From: Candidatus Kurthia intestinigallinarum
Lineage (GTDB): Bacteria > Bacillota > Bacilli > Bacillales_A > Planococcaceae
Direction of reading: 5' to 3'
Assembly (NCBI RefSeq): GCF_003991225.1
Contig: NZ_JTFC01000042.1
Coordinates: forward strand, 124,001 to 188,000
DNA: 64,000 bases
Shown: one piece after another, positions 31,612-39,618 of the stretch
How the letters are laid out: each line of letters begins with the position of its first letter
Numbering within the stretch: position 1 is the first letter of the stretch
Notes under the pieces: generated by a model
Told to the model about the DNA's origin: nothing
What the model saw: the letters and a program-made list of their open reading frames with translations, nothing else
Databases searched by the model: none
Translations under genes and position numbers: made by a program

Positions 31612-33381
31612 TTATTCTACACGTTCTAAACGTAATGTCGAGACATCTTCTTTTTTAATAGTCCCTATTTTTTCAACATAATTAATGAAAATATCTGTAT
31701 CAACACCTAAATATTGTGTCACTTTTGCGCCAATGAAGGTTGGGAATTTATCGCCGCCTCCTAGTAAGAAGTCATTTAATGCCGCTTTATAGATACGATC
31801 TTCATCGATTTTTTGTCCGTTCACAAAAACATCAACGACGCCATTTTCATTAAATGTATAGTTTAACCCCGCCATTTCTAAACCATAACCACCGATGAAT
31901 TGGTCATTAATTGCTGCTTTTACTTGTGCGCCTGTTAATTCAATGATGTTTAATGTATTGCCAAATGGTTGTACAGCTTGTGCTGCACCGCGTGTAACTG
32001 TAAAGCCATTAGCACTTGCGATACCATTTAAGTTTGAGCGTACACCACCAGAGTTTGTAAATGCAAAGTCTACTTCTGCATCAATTGAACGCGCATAATC
32101 TAGCTGTGCATCTGTTACTAAGTTACCGACTTCAGAGCCGCCGATAGGGTACTGGTCGGTCGGGCGTACTTTTGTTGGTGCGGTTTTTGATAAGCTATCA
32201 ACGTCTAAGGTAGCAATTGGTTGGTCCATAATTTTCCCAACGATTGTTTTCGCCTCTGTGACAATTTTATTAACCTTTTTCGATACTTTATTTGAATTCA
32301 ATACATCAGCAGGCTGTGTATAATTGTATTTAATCGTTGCCGATGGAGTAGAAACAAAATCCTTTGTTTTCTTGCTAATTTTACCGTTTACAACCGAATA
32401 GGCTTCACCATAATTATAAGCTTGAACGATACGCACCTTTTTGTATGTATCATTTGCATACGCATGATTATGACCACCAAATACGACGTCAATTGAGTTT
32501 TTCGGATCGAGCTTATTCACCGTTTTTAGCATGTCGATTACTTCACCTGTTAATTGCTCATCTTTTTGTGTTGGAATAGAAGAATTTGCTTCTTTATTCG
32601 CTGATACAGAAGCATGTGCCACAACAGTAATTGCTTTTACGCCTTTTTTGCGCAACTCTTTTGTATATTTCGCAACAGCCTTCCCAGGATCTACAATGTC
32701 GATATCCTGTGTATGTTGTGCCAGCACAACATCTTTAATACTTGGTGTGACCACGCCAATAAAGGCGACTTTAACGCCGTCTACCTTTTTAATCACATAT
32801 GGTTTAAAGCCTTTTAAAAGCTTATTTGTTTTTTTGTCATTAATATTTGCTGATAGGACATCCATAGACGATTTATTATACTGATAATCTTTCACGAGCT
32901 CATAATTTTGTGTAACGTTTTTAATTGGTGCGTCTCCTTTAAGAAGTCGCTTAAATTCATCAATGCCTTCATCGAATTCATGATTCCCTAAAGCACCTAC
33001 AGAGAAATTCATTGCATTGACGATATTCATAACAGGCTCGTCTTGTAGTAGCCCGGAAATTGCAGGAGAACCACCAACTAAATCACCCGCTTGAATCGCT
33101 AATGAATTTTTAGTTGCTTTTAATTTATTTGCCTTTGCAAAAGCTGCCTTTTCTTGTTCGAAATGATATGCAAGAGAAGCCATACCCCCAATTGCGGCAC
33201 CATTGGCATCTTTTTTGTTGTTGCCATCGATATAACCGTGTAAATCATTCATGCCTAAAAACTGCACAGGTACAGTTTTGTCCACCACTTTAGCATCTGC
33301 CATGACATCCGTTGTTGTAAATGGCACTGTCGCTAATAGCAATGCCGCACTTAATGAAACGATTAACTTTGATTTTTTCAT
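31612..33381 (-). CDS. Secreted 5'-nucleotidase/UshA-like metallophosphatase
   Basis: A 589-residue exported enzyme. The signal peptide ends near residue 29 (V-M-A-D-A). The metallophosphoesterase domain (about 38-330) has G-M-N-D-L-H-G, A-G-D-L-V-G-G-S, G-N-H-E-F-D-E-G and G-G-H-N-H, the full metal ligand set; the C-terminal 5'-nucleotidase domain (about 390-560) carries N-S-G-G-V-R and the substrate-binding G-G-G-D. It would release phosphate from extracellular nucleotides. No wall anchor is visible. It may work with the nuclease at 7450. Monocistronic. Confidence 0.9.
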   Translation of the reverse strand: MKKSKLIVSLSAALLLATVPFTTTDVMADAKVVDKTVPVQFLGMNDLHGYIDGNNKKDANGAAIGGMASLAYHFEQEKAAFAKANKLKATKNSLAIQAGDLVGGSPAISGLLQDEPVMNIVNAMNFSVGALGNHEFDEGIDEFKRLLKGDAPIKNVTQNYELVKDYQYNKSSMDVLSANINDKKTNKLLKGFKPYVIKKVDGVKVAFIGVVTPSIKDVVLAQHTQDIDIVDPGKAVAKYTKELRKKGVKAITVVAHASVSANKEANSSIPTQKDEQLTGEVIDMLKTVNKLDPKNSIDVVFGGHNHAYANDTYKKVRIVQAYNYGEAYSVVNGKISKKTKDFVSTPSATIKYNYTQPADVLNSNKVSKKVNKIVTEAKTIVGKIMDQPIATLDVDSLSKTAPTKVRPTDQYPIGGSEVGNLVTDAQLDYARSIDAEVDFAFTNSGGVRSNLNGIASANGFTVTRGAAQAVQPFGNTLNIIELTGAQVKAAINDQFIGGYGLEMAGLNYTFNENGVVDVFVNGQKIDEDRIYKAALNDFLLGGGDKFPTFIGAKVTQYLGVDTDIFINYVEKIGTIKKEDVSTLRLERVE

Positions 33382-33708
33382 TCTTGCACCCCTTTGTATC
33401 TAATACTCTAACTATAGAAATAATTATTCAAATTTTCAATATAATTTTAAAAATATTTCGAAATTCGTAATGTGTGCGCTTTTTCATCTTTTTTTCAGAA
33501 TTGAAACGAAATCGAAAATTAAATATCCTTTTTTTGCTAGTTCGCGTAAGTATGTCTTATCGGTATAAGCAATAATGTATTAAAACAAATACTTTTATTC
33601 TATTTAATTATAAAAGTTACCTTAAATTAACCTAGTTAACTTATTTAAAATAAAAAAGGTTTACTAAAGTTATTAATTTAATGATAGAAAACGTTTTAAA
33701 CGAATATA
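33382..33708. other. AT-rich intergenic region upstream of nucleotidase gene
   Basis: No coding region is supported. Three TTA(A)C-like words spaced 9-10 bases lie at 33617-33641 and a palindromic AAAACGTTTT at 33689-33698. Neither fits a known operator closely enough for me to name it. Confidence 0.35.
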
Positions 33709-33742
33709 AAAAAGAGGAATTGCCTGAAATGACAATTCCTTT
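33709..33742 (-). terminator. ywbE: Terminator after ywbE
   Basis: On the minus strand AAGGAATTG pairs with CAATTCCT across a 10-base loop and runs into CTTTTTT. Confidence 0.75.
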
Positions 33743-33764
33743 AGACACACTATAACTAACACGT

Positions 33765-33965
33765 TTATTTCTCCGGATAAGTATTACATACACGTCCGAT
33801 TTGCCCGTCTGTCAAGCGTACTTTAATACCATGGGGATGTGAGCTACTATTTGTTAATAAGTCTTTCACGATTCCTTGTACAGTCTTACCTGTACGTTGA
33901 TCTTTTTTTAATACAATATCAACTTTCAGACCACTATATACATCTTTACGATTTTTGCCGTCCAT
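33765..33965 (-). CDS. ywbE: YwbE-family small protein
   Basis: A 66-residue basic protein matching the YwbE family: V-D-I-V-L-K-K-D-Q-R-T-G-K near the middle and H-P-H-G-I-K-V-R-L towards the end. It looks like a small beta-barrel (KOW/SH3-type) protein, so nucleic-acid binding is plausible, but no function is established. AAGGAGGTTG precedes ATG 33965. Its length is that of the whole family. Monocistronic and divergent from the Tag gene. Confidence 0.8.
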   Translation of the reverse strand: MDGKNRKDVYSGLKVDIVLKKDQRTGKTVQGIVKDLLTNSSSHPHGIKVRLTDGQIGRVCNTYPEK

Positions 33966-34072
33966 TTTTCAACCTCCTTTAATGCGTTTTAAGTGTATCA
34001 TATTTTTAAGTCATATAATTAGAACGTTTGTTCGATATTTGTTATAATAAACGAAAGATATGAGGTGATTCA

Positions 34073-34588
34073 ATGGAAAAGTTTCGCTGTAGATGGTGTG
34101 AGTATGATGCCGATCTCATCCATTATCATGATAAGATTTGGGGAACAAAGCGAGAAACCGATGACGAGCTTTTTGAAGCATTGACCTTTGAAATTTTCCA
34201 GGCAGGTTTAAAATGGGCAACTGTTTACCGAAAACGCGACGGTTTTAAACAGGCATTTGCTAATTTTACGATAAAACATGTTGCGCAGTTTGATGACGCT
34301 AAGAAAAAGAAGTTGAAAGAGGACGCATCGATTATCCGGCATACGGCAAAAATCGCTGCTACTGTTTATAACGCACAGCAGCTCCTAACTATTCAGAAAC
34401 AATATGGTAGCTTCAAAAATTTCCTTGATGTCGTACCACCAGAAAACCGAATTGAACAATTATGTGCCTATTTCAAGCAAGTTGGCAAAACGACAGCAGA
34501 AAGTTTTTTGATAGCATGCGGTTACCTGCCTACTCAGCATGAAAAAAGATGTTATTTGTATATCAAATCTGAAGAAGAAAAAATATAA
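34073..34588 (+). CDS. tag: DNA-3-methyladenine glycosylase I-like protein
   Basis: A 171-residue base-excision enzyme of the Tag family: C-R-W-C near residue 5, Y-H-D-K-I-W-G near 18, the E-x-x-Q-A-G-L-K-W helix with the catalytic-type Glu, and I-I-R-H-T-A-K-I. The C-terminal H-x-x-x-C zinc ligands are present (Q-H-E-K-R-C). Typical members are about 185-190 residues; this one is shortened in the loop that usually carries a conserved Trp and Thr/Ser-rich turn. It may thus be a divergent paralogue with altered base preference. The RBS is GAGGTGATT before ATG 34073. Confidence 0.8.
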   Translation: MEKFRCRWCEYDADLIHYHDKIWGTKRETDDELFEALTFEIFQAGLKWATVYRKRDGFKQAFANFTIKHVAQFDDAKKKKLKEDASIIRHTAKIAATVYNAQQLLTIQKQYGSFKNFLDVVPPENRIEQLCAYFKQVGKTTAESFLIACGYLPTQHEKRCYLYIKSEEEKI

Positions 34589-34633
34589 TGCAGAAATTAA
34601 TATTGTATTGTTTGATACAGAGACAAGATAAGT

Positions 34634-34770
34634 AAAAAGAGACTTTGACATACGCAAAAACAACCGCTCCTATGAGCATAAGAAAACGGGAATTACGCTA
34701 CGGCGCGGTTCCCGTTTTTTGTTGCAATCTTTAAAACAAGAAGATGACGTGTTTTGTCCCAGTCTTTTTT
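34634..34770 (-). repeat. Dispersed intergenic repeat, copy D
   Basis: A 137-bp reverse-oriented copy with outer ends AAAAAGAGACT and AGTCTTTTTT and a diverged central hairpin (AAACGGGAA ... TTCCCGTTT). It keeps the TTTGACATACG and GACGTGTTTTGTCCC blocks. Stem changes are partly compensatory (CCGG to CGGG/CCCG), which suggests selection for pairing. It lies between convergent genes. Confidence 0.85.
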
Positions 34771-34910
34771 ATATGATGACTTTATTTCTACTCGTATGTT
34801 GTCGCCTCCTTATGATTGAAATATAGAAGAAAAAAGAATGAAAACCGCTTATTTACGCTACGCAGTCATTATTCGTTGCTATGTGGCTACCACACCCTCT
34901 TTTGGTACAT
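34771..34910. other. Intergenic remainder between repeat D and rsiV terminator
   Basis: Short frames here lack ribosome-binding sites and start support. I see no gene, promoter or conserved structure. Confidence 0.4.
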
Positions 34911-34940
34911 AAAAAAGAAAGTACGACAAAACGTACTTCC
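34911..34940 (-). terminator. rsiV: Terminator after rsiV
   Basis: GAAAGTACG and CGTACTTCC pair around a six-base loop, with a long A-run on the minus-strand downstream side reading as T residues. Confidence 0.75.
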
Positions 34941-34948
34941 CTTATTTT

Positions 34949-35791
34949 TTATCGAATATAGCGATCCCCTACTAAAATCGATTGAATCACCTTCGTTGGA
35001 ATGACAAACTGAACAGCGCCCATATAGCCTGGTGCTACATCATATTCATCAAACGAAATGACGAGCTTGCCTTTATCATTAATATAAAATTGTTGATTTT
35101 TATGAATACTTTTGAAAACATCAACAGGTTCCTGTTCCGGATTTACAAAGTATATTTTATTGTCATCCGCTTTCATTTGCGCATGCATTTGGCGAATAAT
35201 CTCTTCACTAATGACTTCTATATAAGAAGTATCTTTAAATAAACTCGGTAATGTAATAAGCGCTTCATTTTTTGTATCAAGGGTCACATAGCGTTTCTGC
35301 TCATAGCCAGATGCTTGTACATGTAGAATCGTTTGCTCAATCGATAGAATGCCATGATGGTCGGTAATCGTCTTATAATCACTAGCCACTGCGAAATGTC
35401 CCTTTTGTTGTTTGTATTCTTGATACAGTTTTTCTGTTGTTGCTTGGTAGTCTGCATTTATGTTATTTTCAAGCGTTTGGTTTTCGAGTCCACTCACTTT
35501 CGGTGTCGCTACATCAATTTTTGTCGTGCCCTTGCCATCATGTACTTCTTCAAATGTAACAACCTCAACAAGCTCTTTGACGCCAGGAATTTTGGATAAT
35601 GTATCCGCTGCTGCAGGGCTTAGGTTTACCGATGCAACAAAGACCGTTGCTGCTGCGACGCTTGTCATCGGCCATACAAACCGTTTTTTCTTCGGCTTTT
35701 CATGCAATGCTTCTGTGACAAGCTTATCTAACTCCACAGGAATCGGTATATTTTTGTATTCCTCTCGTAATTCATGCAATTTTTTATTCAT
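34949..35791 (-). CDS. rsiV: Anti-sigma-V factor RsiV-like protein
   Basis: A 280-residue protein. An N-terminal cytosolic segment (about 1-38) that would hold SigV is followed by a single membrane segment (about 40-60) and an outer DUF3298-type domain (about 100-280). In B. subtilis RsiV this domain binds lysozyme, which triggers signal-peptidase and RasP cleavage and frees SigV. The small A-A-A-D stretch after the membrane segment could be the site-1 cut. It overlaps sigV by eight bases, the usual order. The identification is good from context plus topology. Confidence 0.8.
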   Translation of the reverse strand: MNKKLHELREEYKNIPIPVELDKLVTEALHEKPKKKRFVWPMTSVAAATVFVASVNLSPAAADTLSKIPGVKELVEVVTFEEVHDGKGTTKIDVATPKVSGLENQTLENNINADYQATTEKLYQEYKQQKGHFAVASDYKTITDHHGILSIEQTILHVQASGYEQKRYVTLDTKNEALITLPSLFKDTSYIEVISEEIIRQMHAQMKADDNKIYFVNPEQEPVDVFKSIHKNQQFYINDKGKLVISFDEYDVAPGYMGAVQFVIPTKVIQSILVGDRYIR

Positions 35792-36287
35792 GAACGGTTC
35801 CCTCCGTTATTTCAATACGTAATAATTTTAAACCACGATACAATCTTGTTTTAACGGTATTAACGTTTTCATCTACTATTTCTGCAATAGCATCGATTTT
35901 TAAATCTTCAAAATAACGTAAAACAATAATAGTGCGATATTCGATTGGTAAACGCTCAAGTGCCTCGTGTAAGTCGATATCTTCGTAATGGTCTTCTGCG
36001 CCACTTTGTAAATAGTCAAGCGTGTCATCATCCATTACCGTTACACGCTTATGTTTTCGCAAAAAGTCGATAGCTGTTCGTACAACAATTTTATAAAACC
36101 AACTTTTCATCGAATCCATTTTTTCTAAGCGCTCAAGTGCCTGTAAGCCTTTTTGTATCGCATCTTGCACAATATCAAGCGCATCCTGCTGATTTTTTAC
36201 ATAGCTATATGCTAAACGATAAAAATCGTCTTTATAATCCGTTACACATGCCACAAACTGCGCACGTATGTCGTGTCTTTTTGTCAT
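35784..36287 (-). CDS. sigV: ECF sigma factor, SigV-like
   Basis: A 167-residue ECF sigma factor: region 2 (about 20-90) with Y-R-L-A-Y-S-Y-V-K and the D-A-x-D-I-V-Q-D-A core-binding helix, and region 4 (about 110-160) with L-P-I-E-Y-R-T-I-I-V-L-R-Y and the helix-turn-helix V-N-T-V-K-T-R-L-Y-R-G. The partner RsiV directly downstream makes SigV the likely member. A candidate -10 element CGTCTATT lies upstream on the minus strand near 36318-36325 with an AAAACTTTTT element 18 bases before it, consistent with autoregulation but not exact. Confidence 0.85.
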   Translation of the reverse strand: MTKRHDIRAQFVACVTDYKDDFYRLAYSYVKNQQDALDIVQDAIQKGLQALERLEKMDSMKSWFYKIVVRTAIDFLRKHKRVTVMDDDTLDYLQSGAEDHYEDIDLHEALERLPIEYRTIIVLRYFEDLKIDAIAEIVDENVNTVKTRLYRGLKLLRIEITEGTVHE

Positions 36288-36466
36288 GTAAGGAGCTCCT
36301 TTACCAAACTAGTTCAACGAATAGACGTTCTTGTTACCTGAAAAAGTTTTTATTTCATCCAGCATTTTCAAAAAAGGCATTGAAAAATAACATATTCAAC
36401 GAAATAATGGAATATAGGACACCTTTTTACAAATTGAACGTTCTATTTTATGAGGGGTTGGTTATT

Positions 36467-37177
36467 ATGAAAAAAATACTTGCCGCTGCAGTTGGACTTG
36501 CAGCAGCCTACACTGTCATACCTACAGTGTTTATCCGTAGTACTTCCTATGGCATCGTGCAGAATAATGGTATGCCAGGAGTCATGTTGACATTTGATGA
36601 TGGACCTAATCCAGCATATACACCGCAACTACTTGATCTTTTAAAACAATACGAAATAAAAGCCATTTTCTTTGTTGTTGCGGAAAAAGCGGAGCGTTAC
36701 CCAGAGATAATTAAGCGTATGCAACAAGAAGGCCATGTGATTGGACTTCATCACTATACGCATAAAAATAGTTACCGACTGTCACCTATTGGCTTATATA
36801 AAGAAGTCGCACACGCAAAAGAGGTTGTAGAAAACCTTACACAGTCGAAGGTTGCCTTGTATCGACCAACTTATGGTCATATTTCTCTCGCGACTTTACC
36901 AGTATCTCGCAAGCTAAATTTAACACCTGTTATGTGGACAGGGATTTTTGGCGATTGGAAAATCCGTACATGTCAAACGACATTATTACAAAAACTTCAT
37001 GCAAAGCGTCAAGACGGCGCAACTTATGTATTGCATGATTGTGGACAAAACCCTGGAGCAGATGACACTGCCCCAGCCTATATGCTGCATCAATTATCGC
37101 AGTTTCTTCACCAGGCTACGCTCGAAGGTCAGCAGTTCACAGACCCGAAAGCGTGGTTAGAAAAAAATGGACACTAG
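36467..37177 (+). CDS. Polysaccharide deacetylase (peptidoglycan-type)
   Basis: A 236-residue NodB-family enzyme with an N-terminal membrane anchor (about 2-20). Motifs are T-F-D-D-G-P (metal Asp and base), H-H-Y-T-H (metal His pair), Y-R-P-T-Y-G, and L-H-D-C near the end; together they define a zinc-dependent N- or O-deacetylase acting outside the membrane on peptidoglycan or related glycans. The start is ATG 36467 behind GAGGGG; a much longer upstream frame crosses the sigV gene and is not real. It is divergent from sigV and overlaps the DedA gene by 11 bases. Confidence 0.85.
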   Translation: MKKILAAAVGLAAAYTVIPTVFIRSTSYGIVQNNGMPGVMLTFDDGPNPAYTPQLLDLLKQYEIKAIFFVVAEKAERYPEIIKRMQQEGHVIGLHHYTHKNSYRLSPIGLYKEVAHAKEVVENLTQSKVALYRPTYGHISLATLPVSRKLNLTPVMWTGIFGDWKIRTCQTTLLQKLHAKRQDGATYVLHDCGQNPGADDTAPAYMLHQLSQFLHQATLEGQQFTDPKAWLEKNGH

Positions 37178-37763
37178 CCATGTATTATCTCTTGTCGAAA
37201 GCTATGGACCATTAATTATTTTTGTTTGTCTTTTCTTTGGTGTCGTGGGCATCCCAGCACCAGAGGAAACATTGGTCGTTATTATTGGTATTTTAATTCA
37301 TCAACACACGCTACCAGCACTGCCAACAATTCTTTCCGCATTTTTCGGTGTCTTTATAGGCTTCTTATCAAGTTATGCTGTTGGCCGTTATGCAGGAGCG
37401 CCTGTTTTTAACAAAGTAACGAAACTAATGAAAATGAGTGATTTTAAAGTACAAGCCTTTAAGGAAAAATATGAAGCAAATTATAAAAAAGCATTGCTCA
37501 TTGGCCTATTTATTCCAGGGGCTCGTCAAATTAATCCTTATTTAGCCGGTATTTCAAAAATCCCATTTATCCCTTATGTCATTGTAAGTTTAATTGGTAC
37601 GACAATATGGGTAGTGCCTTTTATGATGCTTGGCTATGCTACTGCCAATGTTGTGACAATTCGTTATGAATATTTACCTTTTATCGGTATTTTTATTGGC
37701 CTTGCATTTATTTTATTTTTCTTTATTAAACATAAACGTAAACAAGTACAAAGCAAAAAATAA
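37167..37763 (+). CDS. DedA-family membrane protein
   Basis: A 198-residue DedA/SNARE-associated protein. Family marks are F-F-G-V-V-G-I-P-A-P-E-E-T near residue 24, an amphipathic re-entrant region with the G-R-Y-A-G and F-x-P-G-A-R-Q-I-N-P-Y-L-A-G segment, and a positive C-terminal tail. Some DedA proteins recycle the undecaprenyl-phosphate carrier or flip phospholipids; others are untested. The gene starts inside the 3' end of the deacetylase gene and is followed by a lipid glycosyltransferase gene, which points to an envelope job. Confidence 0.85.
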   Translation: MDTSHVLSLVESYGPLIIFVCLFFGVVGIPAPEETLVVIIGILIHQHTLPALPTILSAFFGVFIGFLSSYAVGRYAGAPVFNKVTKLMKMSDFKVQAFKEKYEANYKKALLIGLFIPGARQINPYLAGISKIPFIPYVIVSLIGTTIWVVPFMMLGYATANVVTIRYEYLPFIGIFIGLAFILFFFIKHKRKQVQSKK

Positions 37764-37807
37764 TACATTTTGTCGCACTTTATTTGGACGTAAAGGACGT
37801 GTTAATT

Positions 37808-38956
37808 ATGATTTTGATTTTACCATTTATGCAAATGCAGTCTGGGCATCATCAAGTGGCAGATGCCATTGCTGCTCATATAAAAAAACAAGACCCATCA
37901 CAAGAAGTGGAAAAGCTCGATATTTTCAACTATACATTTCCACGTATTGAAAAAATGATTTCACGTATTTACTTATCATGGATTCAAAAGCATCCCGTCT
38001 CGTACAGTAAGTTTTACGCGAAGCAATTCAATCAACAAACATATAATTTTAAACCATTTTCACCATGGGAAAACTTGATGGAGGAAACACTTGAACGCAT
38101 CATTTTAGAAAAGAAACCAGAAGCGGTCATTTGTACACATAGTTTCCCTTCGCATGCTGTCGGCAACTTAAAAGTGAAAGGGCATATTTCTATGCCTGTC
38201 ATTAACGCCTATACGGACTTTTTTGCAGGGGGTGTGTGGGCAAAGGACGGTGTCGATCTTCATTTAGTACCGTCAAAAGCAGTTGGTGAGCATTTAAAAA
38301 CAACATTCAATATTGCACCGGAGCAAATTTTAATCTCAGGTATTCCTGTTCATCCAGCTATGACGCGTGTGAAACAAGTAAAAAGCTCAAAGGCAAAGCA
38401 TTTACTTGTAGCGGGTGGGAATAGCGGTTTAGGGGATATAGCTTCTCTTACAGCACAGTGTAGTGCCTATCCAGATACGCATTTTTCGGTGCTATGTGGC
38501 AATAATCAAAAACTTTTTGATACACTACAGACAAGTAAGGTACCAAATGTGACACCACTTGCGTATATTTCTAGCCGAGAAGAGATGAATGCACTCTATG
38601 AGCAAGTAGATGGTATCATCACAAAGCCTGGTGGTGTAACAATTTCAGAAGCTTTTGTAAAACGTATACCTATTTTTGTCGCCTCTGTGCTACCGGGGCA
38701 AGAACAAATCAATATGGATTATTTAATACCAAAACAGCTTGTTTATCCAATTGACGCAGCCCAACCTGCTATTGCACAAGTTATGAATGTACTAGAAGAT
38801 GAAGTGCAATGTGCTCGCTTTGAACGTGCTATCACCGCATATGAGCAAGACATTGAGCTAAATACCGAACGTTTTATTGAACAGGTGCTACACATATTAC
38901 CGCGAGATCATTATAAATCGCATAAACGCTTTAATAAGCTCGCGTTACTATCTTAA
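37808..38956 (+). CDS. Glycosyltransferase of the MGDG synthase/UgtP type
   Basis: A 382-residue GT28-type enzyme. The N-terminal half starts with a hydrophobic strand and a G-H-H-Q-V-A-D-A helix as in diacylglycerol glucosyltransferases and MGDG synthases; the C-terminal half has G-G-N-S-G-L and T-K-P-G-G-V-T-I-S-E-A, the nucleotide-sugar site. It probably glycosylates diacylglycerol or a polyprenyl lipid at the inner membrane face. AAAGGACG precedes ATG 37808; a TTG eight codons upstream is less likely. It is third in the deacetylase-DedA run and ends at a strong terminator. Confidence 0.8.
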   Translation: MILILPFMQMQSGHHQVADAIAAHIKKQDPSQEVEKLDIFNYTFPRIEKMISRIYLSWIQKHPVSYSKFYAKQFNQQTYNFKPFSPWENLMEETLERIILEKKPEAVICTHSFPSHAVGNLKVKGHISMPVINAYTDFFAGGVWAKDGVDLHLVPSKAVGEHLKTTFNIAPEQILISGIPVHPAMTRVKQVKSSKAKHLLVAGGNSGLGDIASLTAQCSAYPDTHFSVLCGNNQKLFDTLQTSKVPNVTPLAYISSREEMNALYEQVDGIITKPGGVTISEAFVKRIPIFVASVLPGQEQINMDYLIPKQLVYPIDAAQPAIAQVMNVLEDEVQCARFERAITAYEQDIELNTERFIEQVLHILPRDHYKSHKRFNKLALLS

Positions 38957-38958
38957 AC

Positions 38959-39005
38959 AAAAACCCCGAGAGGATTTGTGCAGTTGAAGTCCTCTCGGGG
39001 TTTTT
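38959..39005. terminator. Very strong two-way terminator
   Basis: AAAAACCCCGAGAGGA and TCCTCTCGGGGTTTTT are perfect 16-bp arms with a 15-base loop, between convergent genes. Confidence 0.9.
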
Positions 39006-39006
39006 A

Positions 39007-39543
39007 TTATTTATTTAATTCATCCATGAAAAATTTTTCTATTTCAAGCCAATCATTCACGCGAATTGGATACTCCATATTCATATTATGAGGCGCCGTA
39101 AACATCACGCCAGTGCCTTTGAAACGATTTAGTTGAAGCGCTGTATCATCGACTAAATAATCTGCTTGAATGACACTTTTATCGCCACAAAAAACATATT
39201 GATGTTGTGGAATTGTTGGGAAAAATTGTTGTAGCCATTCAAATTTCGCCATAAATGATGGGGGGACTTCCATTGCTGCTGTCGCAATATAAATTTCATA
39301 GTGTTCACTTAGACGCTCTACGACTTCAACGCTATGTGGCATGACTGGTAAATCGCGGAAGAATGTAGGGTCCCCGTAATAATTGTATAATGCTTGTGGT
39401 GCCTGTTCGTCTAGCTCTGGTAAGCGTTTGCCTACAACATCTTCTTTCGTGTAGTTTTTATCAAAATCTTCATTGAAGCGGCTTAAAAATTTTGCGACCA
39501 AATCCGCCATTACTTGGTCCATGTCAAGTGCAATACGTTTCAT
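39007..39543 (-). CDS. 5'(3')-deoxyribonucleotidase-like HAD protein
   Basis: A 178-residue HAD-fold protein. L-D-M-D-Q-V near residue 5 has the catalytic Asp pair, A-T-A-A-M in the second motif and D-Y-L-V-D-D as motif IV, closely like the NT5C family that removes 5' or 3' phosphate from deoxynucleotides. The start is ATG 39543 behind GAGG; the longer frame to 39597 lacks a site and crosses the MATE promoter. It may balance nucleotide pools. Monocistronic, divergent from the MATE gene. Confidence 0.8.
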   Translation of the reverse strand: MKRIALDMDQVMADLVAKFLSRFNEDFDKNYTKEDVVGKRLPELDEQAPQALYNYYGDPTFFRDLPVMPHSVEVVERLSEHYEIYIATAAMEVPPSFMAKFEWLQQFFPTIPQHQYVFCGDKSVIQADYLVDDTALQLNRFKGTGVMFTAPHNMNMEYPIRVNDWLEIEKFFMDELNK

Positions 39544-39581
39544 GAAAAAACCTCGCCTTCTATAATCCACTCTAAAGGCTC

Positions 39582-39618
39582 TAGACGAAAAGCGCAACTA
39601 TTGTGCTATACTTTTAGC
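39582..39618 (+). promoter_or_regulatory. Extended -10 promoter with leaderless start
   Basis: TGC-TATACT (39604-39612) is an extended -10; a weak -35 TAGACG lies at 39582-39587. The next ATG is only seven bases after the -10, so the transcript would begin at or next to the start codon. Confidence 0.55.

Noticed and set aside
33617..33641. PhoP-box array upstream of the nucleotidase gene
   Set aside because: The TTAAC-like words are spaced 9 and 10 bases, not 11, and lie more than 230 bases from the start codon.
34816..35004. Small + strand frame between repeat D and rsiV
   Set aside because: No ribosome-binding site, basic low-complexity peptide, and it runs over the rsiV terminator and 3' end.
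36137..36466. Long N-terminal extension of the deacetylase frame
   Set aside because: It overlaps sigV on the other strand, has no ribosome-binding site, and the signal anchor begins at 36467.
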